Origin: Bacteroides sp. CAG:144
GTDB taxonomy: Bacteria; Bacteroidota; Bacteroidia; Bacteroidales; UBA11471
Assembly: GCA_000434215.1 (NCBI GenBank)
Contig: HF999692.1
Location: 17,781 to 38,980 of the forward strand
Reading direction: 5' to 3'
DNA: 21,200 bases
The position numbers and the translations under genes were made by a program. The notes beneath the pieces are model-generated. The model had not been told where the DNA came from and made no database searches. It worked only from the letters and a program-made list of their open reading frames with translations. This document shows positions 1 to 7,193 of this stretch, piece by piece (position 1 is the first letter of the stretch; every line of letters starts with the position of its first letter).

Positions 1-235
1 TGCCGGCGTATTCGAATTCTCCAACTTCGAGGCCGGTTCCCGGGCTATCGCTCAAGCCATCGTCGATGCAACCGCAGCAGGAGCATTCTCTCTCATCGGT
101 GGAGGAGACTCGGTTGCCTGCATCAATAAATTCGGCATGGCCGACAAGGTAAGCTACGTATCAACCGGAGGCGGTGCCCTGCTCGAATGTATCGAAGGCC
201 GCGAATTACCCGGTATCAAAGCGATCCGCGGATAA
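1..235 (+). CDS. pgk: Phosphoglycerate kinase, C-terminal fragment
   Basis: This is the last 77 codons of a gene that begins left of the window; the reading frame starts at base 2 and stops at TAA 233-235. The glycolytic enzyme transfers phosphate between 1,3-bisphosphoglycerate and ADP in the cytoplasm. The fragment reads [19 protein letters not shown], then [16 protein letters not shown], then [17 protein letters not shown] and ends in [10 protein letters not shown]. The GGGDSVA and STGGGA motifs are the nucleotide-binding and C-terminal signatures of PGK. A strong terminator follows within 30 bases, so it is the last gene of its transcript. Nothing looks abnormal. Confidence 0.97.
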   Translation, partial: AGVFEFSNFEAGSRAIAQAIVDATAAGAFSLIGGGDSVACINKFGMADKVSYVSTGGGALLECIEGRELPGIKAIRG

Positions 236-260
236 GGAACCTGACAAAATAAAAACGCAA

Positions 261-293
261 CGAGCCGTCTAAATTTTGGACGGCTCGTCTTTT
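261..293 (+). terminator. Rho-independent terminator of pgk
   Basis: A perfect 9-bp stem, CGAGCCGTC (261-269) pairing with GACGGCTCG (279-287), has a 9-base loop and is followed by TCTTTT. It lies 26 bases after the pgk stop. On the opposite strand the same stem is followed by TTGCGTTTTTATTTT, so it may also terminate the leftward LRR transcript whose last gene ends at 333. Confidence 0.9.
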
Positions 294-332
294 GAATAGC
301 GGAATAAACTCCTTTCCCTATTCTCCCGCTAC

Positions 333-1394
333 TCAATACGACCAAATACCCGAAATCATTCTCAAATTGTAATCGCCCATCGTATATAATGTTACCAAAG
401 GATTTCCCCTGAAATTCAAGGTCATAAGATTGGGACAAAACGATACATCGATTACATTGATCTGATTCTGACTGCAATTTACACTTTGCAACATCTGAAA
501 GTTACTCAAATCGAGACGGGTCAGATTATTGTTCGAGCAATTCACGGTCGTCAGATTATCCGATCCCGAAAAATCAAGTGTCGCAATATGATTGTTCGAA
601 CAATCGACACTCGACAACGACTCACAATCGGTCATCTTCAAAACCGTCATATTATTGCCGCTGCAAGAAAAATAATAAAGATCGGGCTGTCCGGTAACAT
701 AAAACTGCACAATATTGTTATTATCTATATTCAAAGTTTCCAATGCGGGAACATCGATCAACCTCAATACCGAAATACGATTATATCCGCAGTAAAGATT
801 CCGCAGATTGACACAACTGTCGACCGACAAGACTTCGAGATGACACCCTTGCACATTAAGGGTTTTCAATGAATCGGCATGTGCGACAGAGAGTTCTACA
901 AAAAGATTATCGGCACAATTGAGCGACATGATACCCATAGAAGATGACAAGTCGATATCGGCAAGACGGTTTCTGAAACAATTCAATGTACGCAATGCCG
1001 TACACCCCGAAAGGTTGATAGACGACAACTTGTTCCGTCCGGTTTCGATTGTCGCCAACGAAGAACACTTCGATGCAGAAAGCGAGGTGAGTTGGTTCGA
1101 CGTAACATCGATTCGCTGCAACTGCGAGAAATTATCGACCGAGAGATCTCCGGCCAATCCCCGTCCCCGCCAATCGATAGCGGTAACACGGCCGTTTTCC
1201 CACATTACTCCCTCCCAAGTAGACGGGTCGTTCAGATTTATTCGCTTAAACTGTTCATGATTCGGTTTTTCTTTGGCCGACGGCTGATTCAGGAAATTCT
1301 GCAAACTTTTTACCTCTTTTTTGTTGTAATTCTGTGCCGAAAGCACAACGCAACAGCCTAAGAGACATAAGGCGAAAACAAAAATACGTTTCAT
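333..1394 (-). CDS. Exported leucine-rich repeat protein, twelve 21-residue repeats
   Basis: This is a 353-residue protein. Residues 1-20 form a signal peptide (MKR, hydrophobic core, cleavage after VVLSA before QN). After a linker (21-91) the rest is solenoid: from L92 to N343 there are exactly twelve 21-residue repeats with no insertion or deletion, then a 10-residue stub ending IWSY. The consensus is LxxLxCxxNxLxxLdLSxCxx. Many repeats carry Cys after the first strand (TLNC, SLNC, SVDC, TVNC). The 21-residue period with two half-repeats resembles the IRREKO-type LRR class. I see no T9SS C-terminal domain and no other anchor. An LLGC string inside the signal peptide could be a lipobox, but the continuing hydrophobic stretch favours signal peptidase I. 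The start is 72 bases after the upstream LRR gene, so they are probably co-transcribed. Function is unknown; protein binding or adhesion is the family expectation. Confidence 0.85.
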   Translation of the reverse strand: MKRIFVFALCLLGCCVVLSAQNYNKKEVKSLQNFLNQPSAKEKPNHEQFKRINLNDPSTWEGVMWENGRVTAIDWRGRGLAGDLSVDNFSQLQRIDVTSNQLTSLSASKCSSLATIETGRNKLSSINLSGCTALRTLNCFRNRLADIDLSSSMGIMSLNCADNLFVELSVAHADSLKTLNVQGCHLEVLSVDSCVNLRNLYCGYNRISVLRLIDVPALETLNIDNNNIVQFYVTGQPDLYYFSCSGNNMTVLKMTDCESLSSVDCSNNHIATLDFSGSDNLTTVNCSNNNLTRLDLSNFQMLQSVNCSQNQINVIDVSFCPNLMTLNFRGNPLVTLYTMGDYNLRMISGIWSY

Positions 1395-1466
1395 TTCTTT
1401 TCTTATTTAGGGATTGTTCTTCCCAAACAAGAAAACATGCTAAAAAGTTTAAAAGGAGAAAACGTA

Positions 1467-3725
1467 TTATTCCTTCGCCGGACAGCCGTAAAAAGCGTAA
1501 GCCCCTACAACCGAAAGCGTTCCTTCAATCTGTAAATTATCCAACTGCGTACAGCCGTAAAACAACCGGTCTCCGACAACCGACACTCCCTCACCGATAG
1601 TTACTTCGGTCAACGTTTCTTTCCGATAGAACGGGGCGTAACCGTAATATATCGTGTCGGGATAACGCAATTCCCTACCGAGATAAAGTTGCTGTATGGG
1701 ATTGTCATAAAAAAGGGAACGACCAAGCCCGGACGGTTCATGCACGTTGTAACCCAATAAAAGCGGTTTATCTCCATCTCGAAAAACCAAACGGGATAAG
1801 TTTCCACAACCTTGAAAAGCCCGATTGCCGATTGTCTCCACAGCTTTCCCTACAACAAACGATTCAAGAACGGGACAATTCTTAAACAGATCATCGGGAA
1901 TAGCCGTTACCTCATCTCCAACCACAACACTTTGTAGCTTTTTCATTCGAGAAAACGGAGCTCCTCCATACTCCTCTCCCGACAAGAATTGCAGATTACG
2001 ACCTAAATAAAGCGTCTCGACAGCAGTATCATGAAACAATGTCCGCCCCTCCATTTCCGAAAAAAGATTATATCCCAACGATAATGGTGCTCTCCCATCT
2101 TTCAATTCCAGTTTTTTCAATGATGTGCAACCGAGAAACGCGGCATTATCAATCACCGATACACTGCCGGGAATCACCAACTCGGTAAGTGCCGAACAAT
2201 TATAAAAAATATTCTGCGACAGTTGCATGACATAATCGCTCACGGTTACCGACGAGAGTTCCGTCTGCTGATAAAAAGGCGATAAACCGTAAAAACGACT
2301 CATATTGTAAGTCAAAGTCCGCCCCAAATAAAGAGAATGTAAATGGCTGTCGGAAAACAACGGTTCTCCTATTCCGTTGGGAGAGAACTTATTATATCCC
2401 ACATACAGGGGCAACTCCCCATCTCGAAAAACAACCTCGGTGAGTGCAGTACACTCTTTAAAAACATAATTACCGATAAACTCAACAGCCCCTCCTATCG
2501 TAACAGTCGACAACGAATGGCAACCCCAAAAAAGACGATCTCCCAACGAAACGACCTCTTCTCCTACTACGACCGATTGCAAATACTGTTGATCATAAAA
2601 AGGCGCATACCCATCGAAATAACTGGTCGAATAATCGAGTGTCCGCCCCAAATAAAGAGTTTCAATGGGACAATCAAAAAAAAGGGCTTCACCCTTGCTC
2701 GACGTCGAATGGCGATTGACGCCAAGAAACAGAGTGCCCTCACCATCCTTAAAGAAAAGCTCCCGGAGTGAAATACAACCACTGAAAGCCCGATCGCCAA
2801 TTCGATCCACTCCACTTCCCACCGTAAACGAAACCAGAGAATGACAGCCTTGAAAAGCATGCGACCCAATCTCCCGGGCCGACTCGCCAATAGTAACCGT
2901 GCGTAATGTTCCTTTTTGGAAAAACGGATTATAGATTTCTCCCACACTCTCGGGATAATGCAAGTCCCGTCCCAAATAAAGCGTTTCTAACGGTGCATCG
3001 CTGAAAAGATTTTTACCATTACCGTTGGTCCCCATTTCGAGAGGAAGGTTTCCCTCCTTCACAACCAACTCTTTCAACATCTTACAGGCATAAAAAGCAA
3101 AATTTCCTACCGATGCGACACGCCCGCCTATCGTTACCGATTCCAATGATTCACAGCCGTAAAAAGCCCGGTTTTCCAATGTACGCACGCCGTCGCCGAC
3201 AACGACCAACGACAGTTCTTTTTTCTTATAAAACGGGGAATACCCATAAAAGAAACCACCTTCATACTGTAACTCCCGTCCCAAATAAAGCGTTTCCAGC
3301 GGGCAATCATGGAAAATTGCCTGTCCGGCCGAAACACCATGATAACTATTGCTGCCTACCCTGAGCGGTTTTTCGCCATCTTCAAGTACCAAGTATTTCA
3401 ATCCCGTACAAGCAAAAAAAGCAGAATCACCGATTTCGACTACCGAAGCCGGGACGGTAAGCGAAACGAGTTGTGCACAACCCTGAAACGCCCTCTTGGA
3501 AATCTCCGTAACCCGAAATGTTTTTCCTTCGTAAACAACCGAAGGGGGTACAACGATTTCTCCTCGATAAGCCGATCTTTGTTGCGGAGACGACGTTACC
3601 GCGACCGTATATTTCTGACGTGAGCTTACTGTATAATAAATTCCCGCATTCTCAAAATCGTAGGCCGGCACTTTCAGAGAAAAAGTAAAGAAGGTAAAAA
3701 ATAATAGGAATATTTTTTTTGACAT
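1467..3725 (-). CDS. Exported BspA-like (LRR_5) protein with six compound repeats
   Basis: The protein has 752 residues when started at the ATG at 3725, which begins MSKKIFLLFFTFFTFSLK and gives a clean signal peptide ending VPA/YD. An in-frame ATG at 3776 lies upstream of the predicted transcription start and is rejected. From about residue 70 the chain consists of LRR_5 units of the type found in Tannerella BspA (IxxxAFxGCxxLxxVxIGxxVxxIG). These are interrupted at regular intervals by a second module: DGxxPLxxGxN, then LFxDxPxETLYLGRxLxY, then GYxPFY. LYLGR occurs six times, 103-108 residues apart. The protein ends abruptly inside a repeat (FYGCPAKE) with no visible anchor or sorting domain. 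BspA relatives bind host or partner proteins at the cell surface; that role is an inference here. It is the first gene of a two-gene LRR transcript. Confidence 0.88.
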   Translation of the reverse strand: MSKKIFLLFFTFFTFSLKVPAYDFENAGIYYTVSSRQKYTVAVTSSPQQRSAYRGEIVVPPSVVYEGKTFRVTEISKRAFQGCAQLVSLTVPASVVEIGDSAFFACTGLKYLVLEDGEKPLRVGSNSYHGVSAGQAIFHDCPLETLYLGRELQYEGGFFYGYSPFYKKKELSLVVVGDGVRTLENRAFYGCESLESVTIGGRVASVGNFAFYACKMLKELVVKEGNLPLEMGTNGNGKNLFSDAPLETLYLGRDLHYPESVGEIYNPFFQKGTLRTVTIGESAREIGSHAFQGCHSLVSFTVGSGVDRIGDRAFSGCISLRELFFKDGEGTLFLGVNRHSTSSKGEALFFDCPIETLYLGRTLDYSTSYFDGYAPFYDQQYLQSVVVGEEVVSLGDRLFWGCHSLSTVTIGGAVEFIGNYVFKECTALTEVVFRDGELPLYVGYNKFSPNGIGEPLFSDSHLHSLYLGRTLTYNMSRFYGLSPFYQQTELSSVTVSDYVMQLSQNIFYNCSALTELVIPGSVSVIDNAAFLGCTSLKKLELKDGRAPLSLGYNLFSEMEGRTLFHDTAVETLYLGRNLQFLSGEEYGGAPFSRMKKLQSVVVGDEVTAIPDDLFKNCPVLESFVVGKAVETIGNRAFQGCGNLSRLVFRDGDKPLLLGYNVHEPSGLGRSLFYDNPIQQLYLGRELRYPDTIYYGYAPFYRKETLTEVTIGEGVSVVGDRLFYGCTQLDNLQIEGTLSVVGAYAFYGCPAKE
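1470..3515 (-). repeat. Six-copy compound coding repeat, about 320 bp per unit
   Basis: The LYLGR codons recur on the plus strand as CCAAATAAAG or close variants, with the AAATAAAG-equivalent octamer starting near 3283, 2974, 2650, 2326, 2005 and 1681. The spacings are 309, 324, 324, 321 and 324 bases, all multiples of three. Copies have diverged over most of their length, so this is an old expansion rather than a recent array. It lies wholly inside the BspA-like gene. Confidence 0.8.
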
Positions 3726-3750
3726 GATAAACCGTTTACAGAATTTCTTA

Positions 3751-3781
3751 CAAAGATAACGCAAGTTACAAGCCATACAAA
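3751..3781 (-). promoter_or_regulatory. Bacteroides-type promoter for the LRR gene pair
   Basis: Read on the minus strand, there is TTTG (3781-3778), a 19-base spacer and TATCTTTG (3758-3751). This is a full match to the Bacteroidota primary-sigma consensus TTTG-N19-21-TAnnTTTG. Transcription would start a few bases downstream, near 3744, giving a leader of about 20 bases before the ATG at 3725. No ribosome binding site is evident, which is usual in this phylum. Confidence 0.75.
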
Positions 3782-4130
3782 AATCGAGAACCGAATAATT
3801 AATGATCTAAATAACTCCATTGATTGAAACAATAGTTTTTTAGAACGGAAAAATATTAAAGAAGTAATGTATCTCCATAATCATATAAACGACTCGAACG
3901 ATTAAAAGGCAGAACCCGTGTAAAAAAAGAATTAAATAAAATGGTAGAAAAAATTATTATTAGCTATATGCGGGGTTACTCGTCAGCGACTACATCGCCC
4001 GAAATTGGAAAACCTTTTTAAAAGATTGATTTGTCGAATATTTAAAATATCAATACTATGCCGTTTATCGCTTTTTTATGTCTGATTATTTTCGTTTGCC
4101 TACTAATTGGTAGATGATGGGTTTAAAATT

Positions 4131-4259
4131 ATGTGTATAGGGCTTACAGGCGCGGTGGTGTTGACCATGATTTTCCGGTGTATCGATGATTATGTAAAGA
4201 GGAAGAAAAGAGAAAAAGGCCGGGCAGAACACAGGGAAAAACTGGGATTAGATGATTAA
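4131..4259 (+). CDS. Possible small membrane protein, 42 residues
   Basis: The ORF reads ATG to TAA. Residues 2-15 (CIGLTGAVVLTMIF) are hydrophobic enough for a short membrane helix, followed by a strongly basic stretch (DDYVKRKKREKGR) and an acidic end (GLDD). This layout is common in single-pass small proteins with a cytoplasmic tail. It overlaps the end of the 8-residue ORF before it, which in turn overlaps the stop of a 19-residue hydrophobic ORF at 4058-4117. No good promoter or Shine-Dalgarno site precedes the set; a poor TTGATTTG element lies near 4027. I recognise no homologue. It may be a real small protein, but ORFs this short also occur by chance. Confidence 0.25.
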   Translation: MCIGLTGAVVLTMIFRCIDDYVKRKKREKGRAEHREKLGLDD

Positions 4260-4304
4260 TCCTCCCAAATAGTATAAAGATTCCAAATACTACGACAGGG
4301 AGGA
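4260..4304 (+). other. Imperfect hairpin after the small ORF
   Basis: TCCTCCC (4260-4266) pairs with GGGAGGA (4298-4304), and inside it TAGTAT (4270-4275) pairs with ATACTA (4287-4292). Unequal internal loops separate the two stems. It begins one base after the stop of the 42-codon ORF. No T-run follows on either strand, so it is not a typical intrinsic terminator. Confidence 0.4.
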
Positions 4305-4406
4305 AAAATCGCTGATCTCATCGGGGGGATGAATCATTCAGAGATAGGAATATATTTTAGAGTATAGAAGAAATATCCGGGAAATTTTACACAAAGTAAA
4401 CTACAT

Positions 4407-4452
4407 AAAAAAGAGCAGGCAATCAATTTTTACTTGATTGCCTGCTCTTTTT
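4407..4452 (-). terminator. Strong terminator of tRNA-Ser
   Basis: A perfect 19-bp stem is formed by AAAAAGAGCAGGCAATCAA (4408-4426) and its complement (4434-4452), with a 7-base loop. On the minus strand the 3' arm ends in a T-run. It begins two bases after the encoded CCA of the tRNA, so it ends that transcript. Confidence 0.9.
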
Positions 4453-4454
4453 AC

Positions 4455-4545
4455 TGGCGGAGTGAGGGGGATTCGAACCCCCGAACCGGTTTTGCCGATT
4501 ACACGCTTTCCAGGCGTGCCTCTTCAACCACTCGAGCATCACTCC
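4455..4545 (-). tRNA. tRNA-Ser (anticodon GGA)
   Basis: On the minus strand the acceptor GGAGTGA (from 4545) pairs with TCACTCC, followed by discriminator G and an encoded CCA. The anticodon arm is CACGC-CTGGAAA-GCGTG, with GGA in the centre, reading UCC and UCU. The long variable arm (TCGG/CCGG stem) is a class II feature expected for serine. The T-arm is GGGGG-TTCGAAT-CCCCC. The length with CCA is 91 bases. It stands alone between a terminator and its own promoter-like box, downstream of rimM on the same strand. Confidence 0.96.
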
Positions 4546-4569
4546 AAAGAGGTTTTTCAAAAACGAGTG

Positions 4570-4577
4570 CAAATATA
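4570..4577 (-). promoter_or_regulatory. Probable -7 box for tRNA-Ser
   Basis: The minus strand reads TATATTTG, a full match to TAnnTTTG, 24 bases upstream of the tRNA 5' end. That spacing allows a short leader removed by RNase P. I found no clear TTTG at the expected -33 distance, so the assignment rests on the -7 element and its position. Confidence 0.45.
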
Positions 4578-4692
4578 ATCATTTTCTTTTTATCTACACC
4601 TTTCTTTCTCCGTTTTTTACAAGAATTCTTTTCTATACAGATTTCACGCCATTTTCGTTCAGACTTTTTCTGCTCTTTGTCTTAGCCGGAAT

Positions 4693-5220
4693 TCAAAGAT
4701 CGAGCAATCCTTCGGGAATATTCATCTCGATTTTCTTTGCTTTCTCATCGACAGAAACAACCAAATCATCGGTGGCCGGTATCAACAACTCCTCCCCGTT
4801 TTCCCGCTCCACAACAAACAGAACGTTAGTCGTAGACATATCCACATCGACAATATGCCCCAGATATCCTTTATCTGTGTCATAAACCGAATAATGCAAG
4901 AAAAAGTCTCCGGGAGCAGACAATTCTCCATCTCCGTCGTTTCCGATATAAGACTTCGGAAAATAGACTTCAAGATTGACAAATGCCCGGGCGTCGTTTT
5001 CCGTATCAATGTCTTCGAGTTTCATCAAAGCTGTCGTCTCACCACGAAAACGATATTCCTCGATAAAAAAGGGGACGAATATACCATCGATTTCACACAC
5101 GATATACGGACACTCGCTGCGGTCGAATATGTCATCGGTAAAAGTAAATACCAATTCTCCCTGTATGCCATGAGGTTTATTGAACACCCCTATTTTTATC
5201 AGTTCATCGCGTTTTATCAT
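4693..5220 (-). CDS. rimM: Ribosome maturation factor RimM
   Basis: The 175-residue protein is the normal length for RimM, the factor that binds ribosomal protein S19 and assists maturation of the 16S rRNA 3' domain of the 30S subunit. The N-terminal RimM domain (about 8-90) has the hallmark IGVFNKPHGIQGELVF. The C-terminal PRC-barrel part (about 100-170) includes DKGYLGHIVDV, LLIPATDDLV and the ending IPEGLLDL. It starts 6 bases after the murA stop and is the last gene of the tsaB-DUF4290-murA-rimM operon. No clear terminator follows before the tRNA promoter box at 4570. Confidence 0.94.
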   Translation of the reverse strand: MIKRDELIKIGVFNKPHGIQGELVFTFTDDIFDRSECPYIVCEIDGIFVPFFIEEYRFRGETTALMKLEDIDTENDARAFVNLEVYFPKSYIGNDGDGELSAPGDFFLHYSVYDTDKGYLGHIVDVDMSTTNVLFVVERENGEELLIPATDDLVVSVDEKAKKIEMNIPEGLLDL

Positions 5221-5226
5221 ACCCTC

Positions 5227-6534
5227 TCACGATTGGCGAGTTATAGAAGCACCTATGGCATTCAACCGCTGGTCGATGCGTTGGTATCCCCGGTCTATCT
5301 GGTCGATATTATGAATCGTGCTGATTCCTTCGGCCGACATTGCGGCTATAAGCAAGGCAATCCCCGCCCGAATATCGGGCGATACCATAGAAGCGGCACG
5401 TAAAGGATAAGCCTTAGCCTGCCCTATAACCGCTGCACGGTGCGGGTCGCACAATATGATCTGAGCCCCCATATCGATAAGCTTGTCGACGAAGAAAAGA
5501 CGGCTCTCGAACATTTTCTGATGTATCAGCACACTACCTTTCGCTTGTGTGGCAACGACCAGAAATACACTGAGCAAGTCGGGCGTAAGTCCCGGCCAGG
5601 GTGCATCGGCAAAAGTCATGATAGAACCATCTATAAATGTTTCTATCTCGTAGCTGTCTTGCTGAGGAATATACAAGTCATCTCCTTCTTGCTCGATATG
5701 AATCCCGAGTCGGCGGAAACTGTCGGGTATGATACCCAAGTCTTTCGACGATACATTTTTGAGGCGTATATCCGACCCCGTCATGGCTGCCATACCTATA
5801 AAAGAGCCAATCTCGATCATATCGGGCAAGATAGTATGTTTACAACCACCCAAACAATCGACGCCTTCTATCTCGAGCAGATTAGAGCCAATACCCGAAA
5901 TACGGGCTCCCATTGCATTGAGCATTTTCGACAACTGTTGCAAATACGGTTCGCACGCGGCATTGTAAATCGTTGTTTTTCCTTTTGCCAAAACCGCCGC
6001 CATAAGAATATTGGCCGTACCGGTTACCGAAGCTTCATCGAGCAACATATATGTTCCAGTCAGCTCCTTTGCCGAGATTTCATAGATTTGTTTTTGGGGA
6101 ATATAAGAAAATTCGGCTCCGAGTTTTTGAATTCCCAAAAAGTGCGTATCGAGACGACGACGTCCTATTTTATCTCCTCCGGGTTTTGCAATCACCGCCT
6201 TCCCGAAACGGGCCACCAACGGACCGACAATCATCACCGACCCGCGCAACGCCGCACTCTGTTTGAGGAACTGCGGGGTATGAAGATAGTCCAAATCGAT
6301 GTTCTCGGCCTTAAAACGATAAGATCCTTCACCGATTTTTGTCGTTTCCACGCCCAAATCCCGCAACAGTTTTATAAGATTGTTGACATCGAGAATGTCG
6401 GGCAAATTATAAACTTCTACCGTCTCTGGGGTAAGTAACGTAGCGCACAATATCTGCAAGGCTTCATTTTTAGCACCTTGCGGTATAAGCTCGCCGTGCA
6501 TGCGGCGGCCACCTTCTATAACGAATGATGCCAT
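5227..6534 (-). CDS. murA: UDP-N-acetylglucosamine 1-carboxyvinyltransferase (Asp-type MurA)
   Basis: MurA transfers enolpyruvate from PEP to UDP-GlcNAc, the first committed step of peptidoglycan synthesis in the cytoplasm. I start it at the ATG at 6534 (MASFVIEGGRRMHGEL, 435 residues). This puts the catalytic pair K22-N23 (PQGAKNEAL) at the same numbers as in E. coli; an in-frame ATG at 6561 would add nine unlikely residues. LRGSVMIVGPLVARFG and the C-terminal IRAGIALLIAA and IDRGYQRID are typical. The active-site loop reads PGGDKIGRRRLD: Asp121 stands where E. coli has Cys115, the residue alkylated by fosfomycin. The acid Asp of the second domain is present in PGLTPDLL. It lies between the DUF4290 gene (36-base gap) and rimM (6 bases). 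Confidence 0.96.
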   Translation of the reverse strand: MASFVIEGGRRMHGELIPQGAKNEALQILCATLLTPETVEVYNLPDILDVNNLIKLLRDLGVETTKIGEGSYRFKAENIDLDYLHTPQFLKQSAALRGSVMIVGPLVARFGKAVIAKPGGDKIGRRRLDTHFLGIQKLGAEFSYIPQKQIYEISAKELTGTYMLLDEASVTGTANILMAAVLAKGKTTIYNAACEPYLQQLSKMLNAMGARISGIGSNLLEIEGVDCLGGCKHTILPDMIEIGSFIGMAAMTGSDIRLKNVSSKDLGIIPDSFRRLGIHIEQEGDDLYIPQQDSYEIETFIDGSIMTFADAPWPGLTPDLLSVFLVVATQAKGSVLIHQKMFESRLFFVDKLIDMGAQIILCDPHRAAVIGQAKAYPLRAASMVSPDIRAGIALLIAAMSAEGISTIHNIDQIDRGYQRIDQRLNAIGASITRQS

Positions 6535-6570
6535 GTGAGTGAATTTTCGGTTAAGATACAAAAAAAGCGG

Positions 6571-7185
6571 TTATCTTCCCGCTTTTCTTCCGTTATTTTT
6601 ATTTTTTCGCTGCACATTTTCTCTCGGCACATCTTTCAGATGAAGTTGATCGAGCGTAAGTGGCACTTCATGATGTGTGTATTCCATTATATCTTTGAGA
6701 ATTTTCTCATCGTCGACAGCTTCTTTGTTCCATGCCGTAAGTGCTTTTTTCATATGGTTGGCCAAGTACACGATCAGACGATCCTTCTCCTCCCCTTCGG
6801 GCATCTCCTGCCACTTCTGTAACATCTTTTCGAGCAACTTTCCGTAATGGCGATAATGCATAGAAGAGTTGGTATATGGCACACAGTCGGGTTTATCGTT
6901 GAGATTTTCTTTTTTGATGACCTCATAAGGGTAATCTATATCCAGTTTGAAATCGGACATGATCGCCAAATGATCCCACAATTTATGCTTGAAATCATCG
7001 ACATCGCGCAAGTGAGGAAACAGATTTCCCATAATATTCACAATTGCATTGGCACACCGGGTGCGTTCGTCCCTATCTTCAAGGCTCATGCAATATTCGA
7101 TCATACGATGCACATTGCGGCCGTATTCGGGAAGGATAAGTTTTTTCTTCTGGGTATTATAAGAGAGTAAATCTTCTTGTTCCAT
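6571..7185 (-). CDS. DUF4290 protein, Bacteroidota-specific
   Basis: This 204-residue cytoplasmic protein has no signal peptide or membrane segment. The N-terminal part has the DUF4290 signature LPEYGRNVHRMIEYC, followed by a helical region (NIMGNLFPHLRD, FKHKLWDHLAIMS, LDIDYPYEV). The YRHYGKLLEKML stretch and the NHMKKAL..WNKE helix come next, and the tail is strongly basic (NVQRKNKNNGRKAGR). The biochemical role is unknown. Placement directly upstream of murA and downstream of tsaB is what I know from other Bacteroidales, so it probably serves a conserved cell-wall or translation-linked function; that is inference. It begins 8 bases after the tsaB stop. Confidence 0.9.
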   Translation of the reverse strand: MEQEDLLSYNTQKKKLILPEYGRNVHRMIEYCMSLEDRDERTRCANAIVNIMGNLFPHLRDVDDFKHKLWDHLAIMSDFKLDIDYPYEVIKKENLNDKPDCVPYTNSSMHYRHYGKLLEKMLQKWQEMPEGEEKDRLIVYLANHMKKALTAWNKEAVDDEKILKDIMEYTHHEVPLTLDQLHLKDVPRENVQRKNKNNGRKAGR

Positions 7186-7193
7186 GTAATCGA

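Larger units (their letters stand above)
3782..4406. other. 625-bp stretch without a confident gene
   Basis: This AT-rich DNA lies between the LRR promoter and the tRNA terminator. I see only very short ORFs on the plus strand: 26 codons from 3941, a hydrophobic 19-residue peptide from 4058 (MPFIAFLCLIIFVCLLIGR), an 8-residue ORF overlapping its stop, and a 42-residue ORF at 4131-4259. An imperfect hairpin follows at 4260-4304. There is no recognisable RNA family, transposon end or repeat array. It may hold small membrane peptides or the decayed remains of a gene. Confidence 0.5.

Noticed and set aside
1353-1394. LLGC lipobox in the signal peptide of the 21-residue LRR protein
   Set aside because: The hydrophobic core continues past the Cys to VVLSA/QN, which fits signal peptidase I better; a lipoprotein cannot be excluded.
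1470-3515. Regular repeats that might suggest a CRISPR array or satellite DNA
   Set aside because: Spacing is about 324 bp, copies are diverged, and the frame is open throughout with LRR_5 coding sense; it is a coding repeat.
4434-4685. 83-codon plus-strand ORF starting next to the tRNA
   Set aside because: It runs antisense through tRNA-Ser and its terminator; the protein reading is accidental.
5440-6438. 332-codon open frame on the plus strand opposite murA
   Set aside because: It is fully antisense to a clearly conserved murA, with low-quality composition and no family resemblance; a shadow frame.
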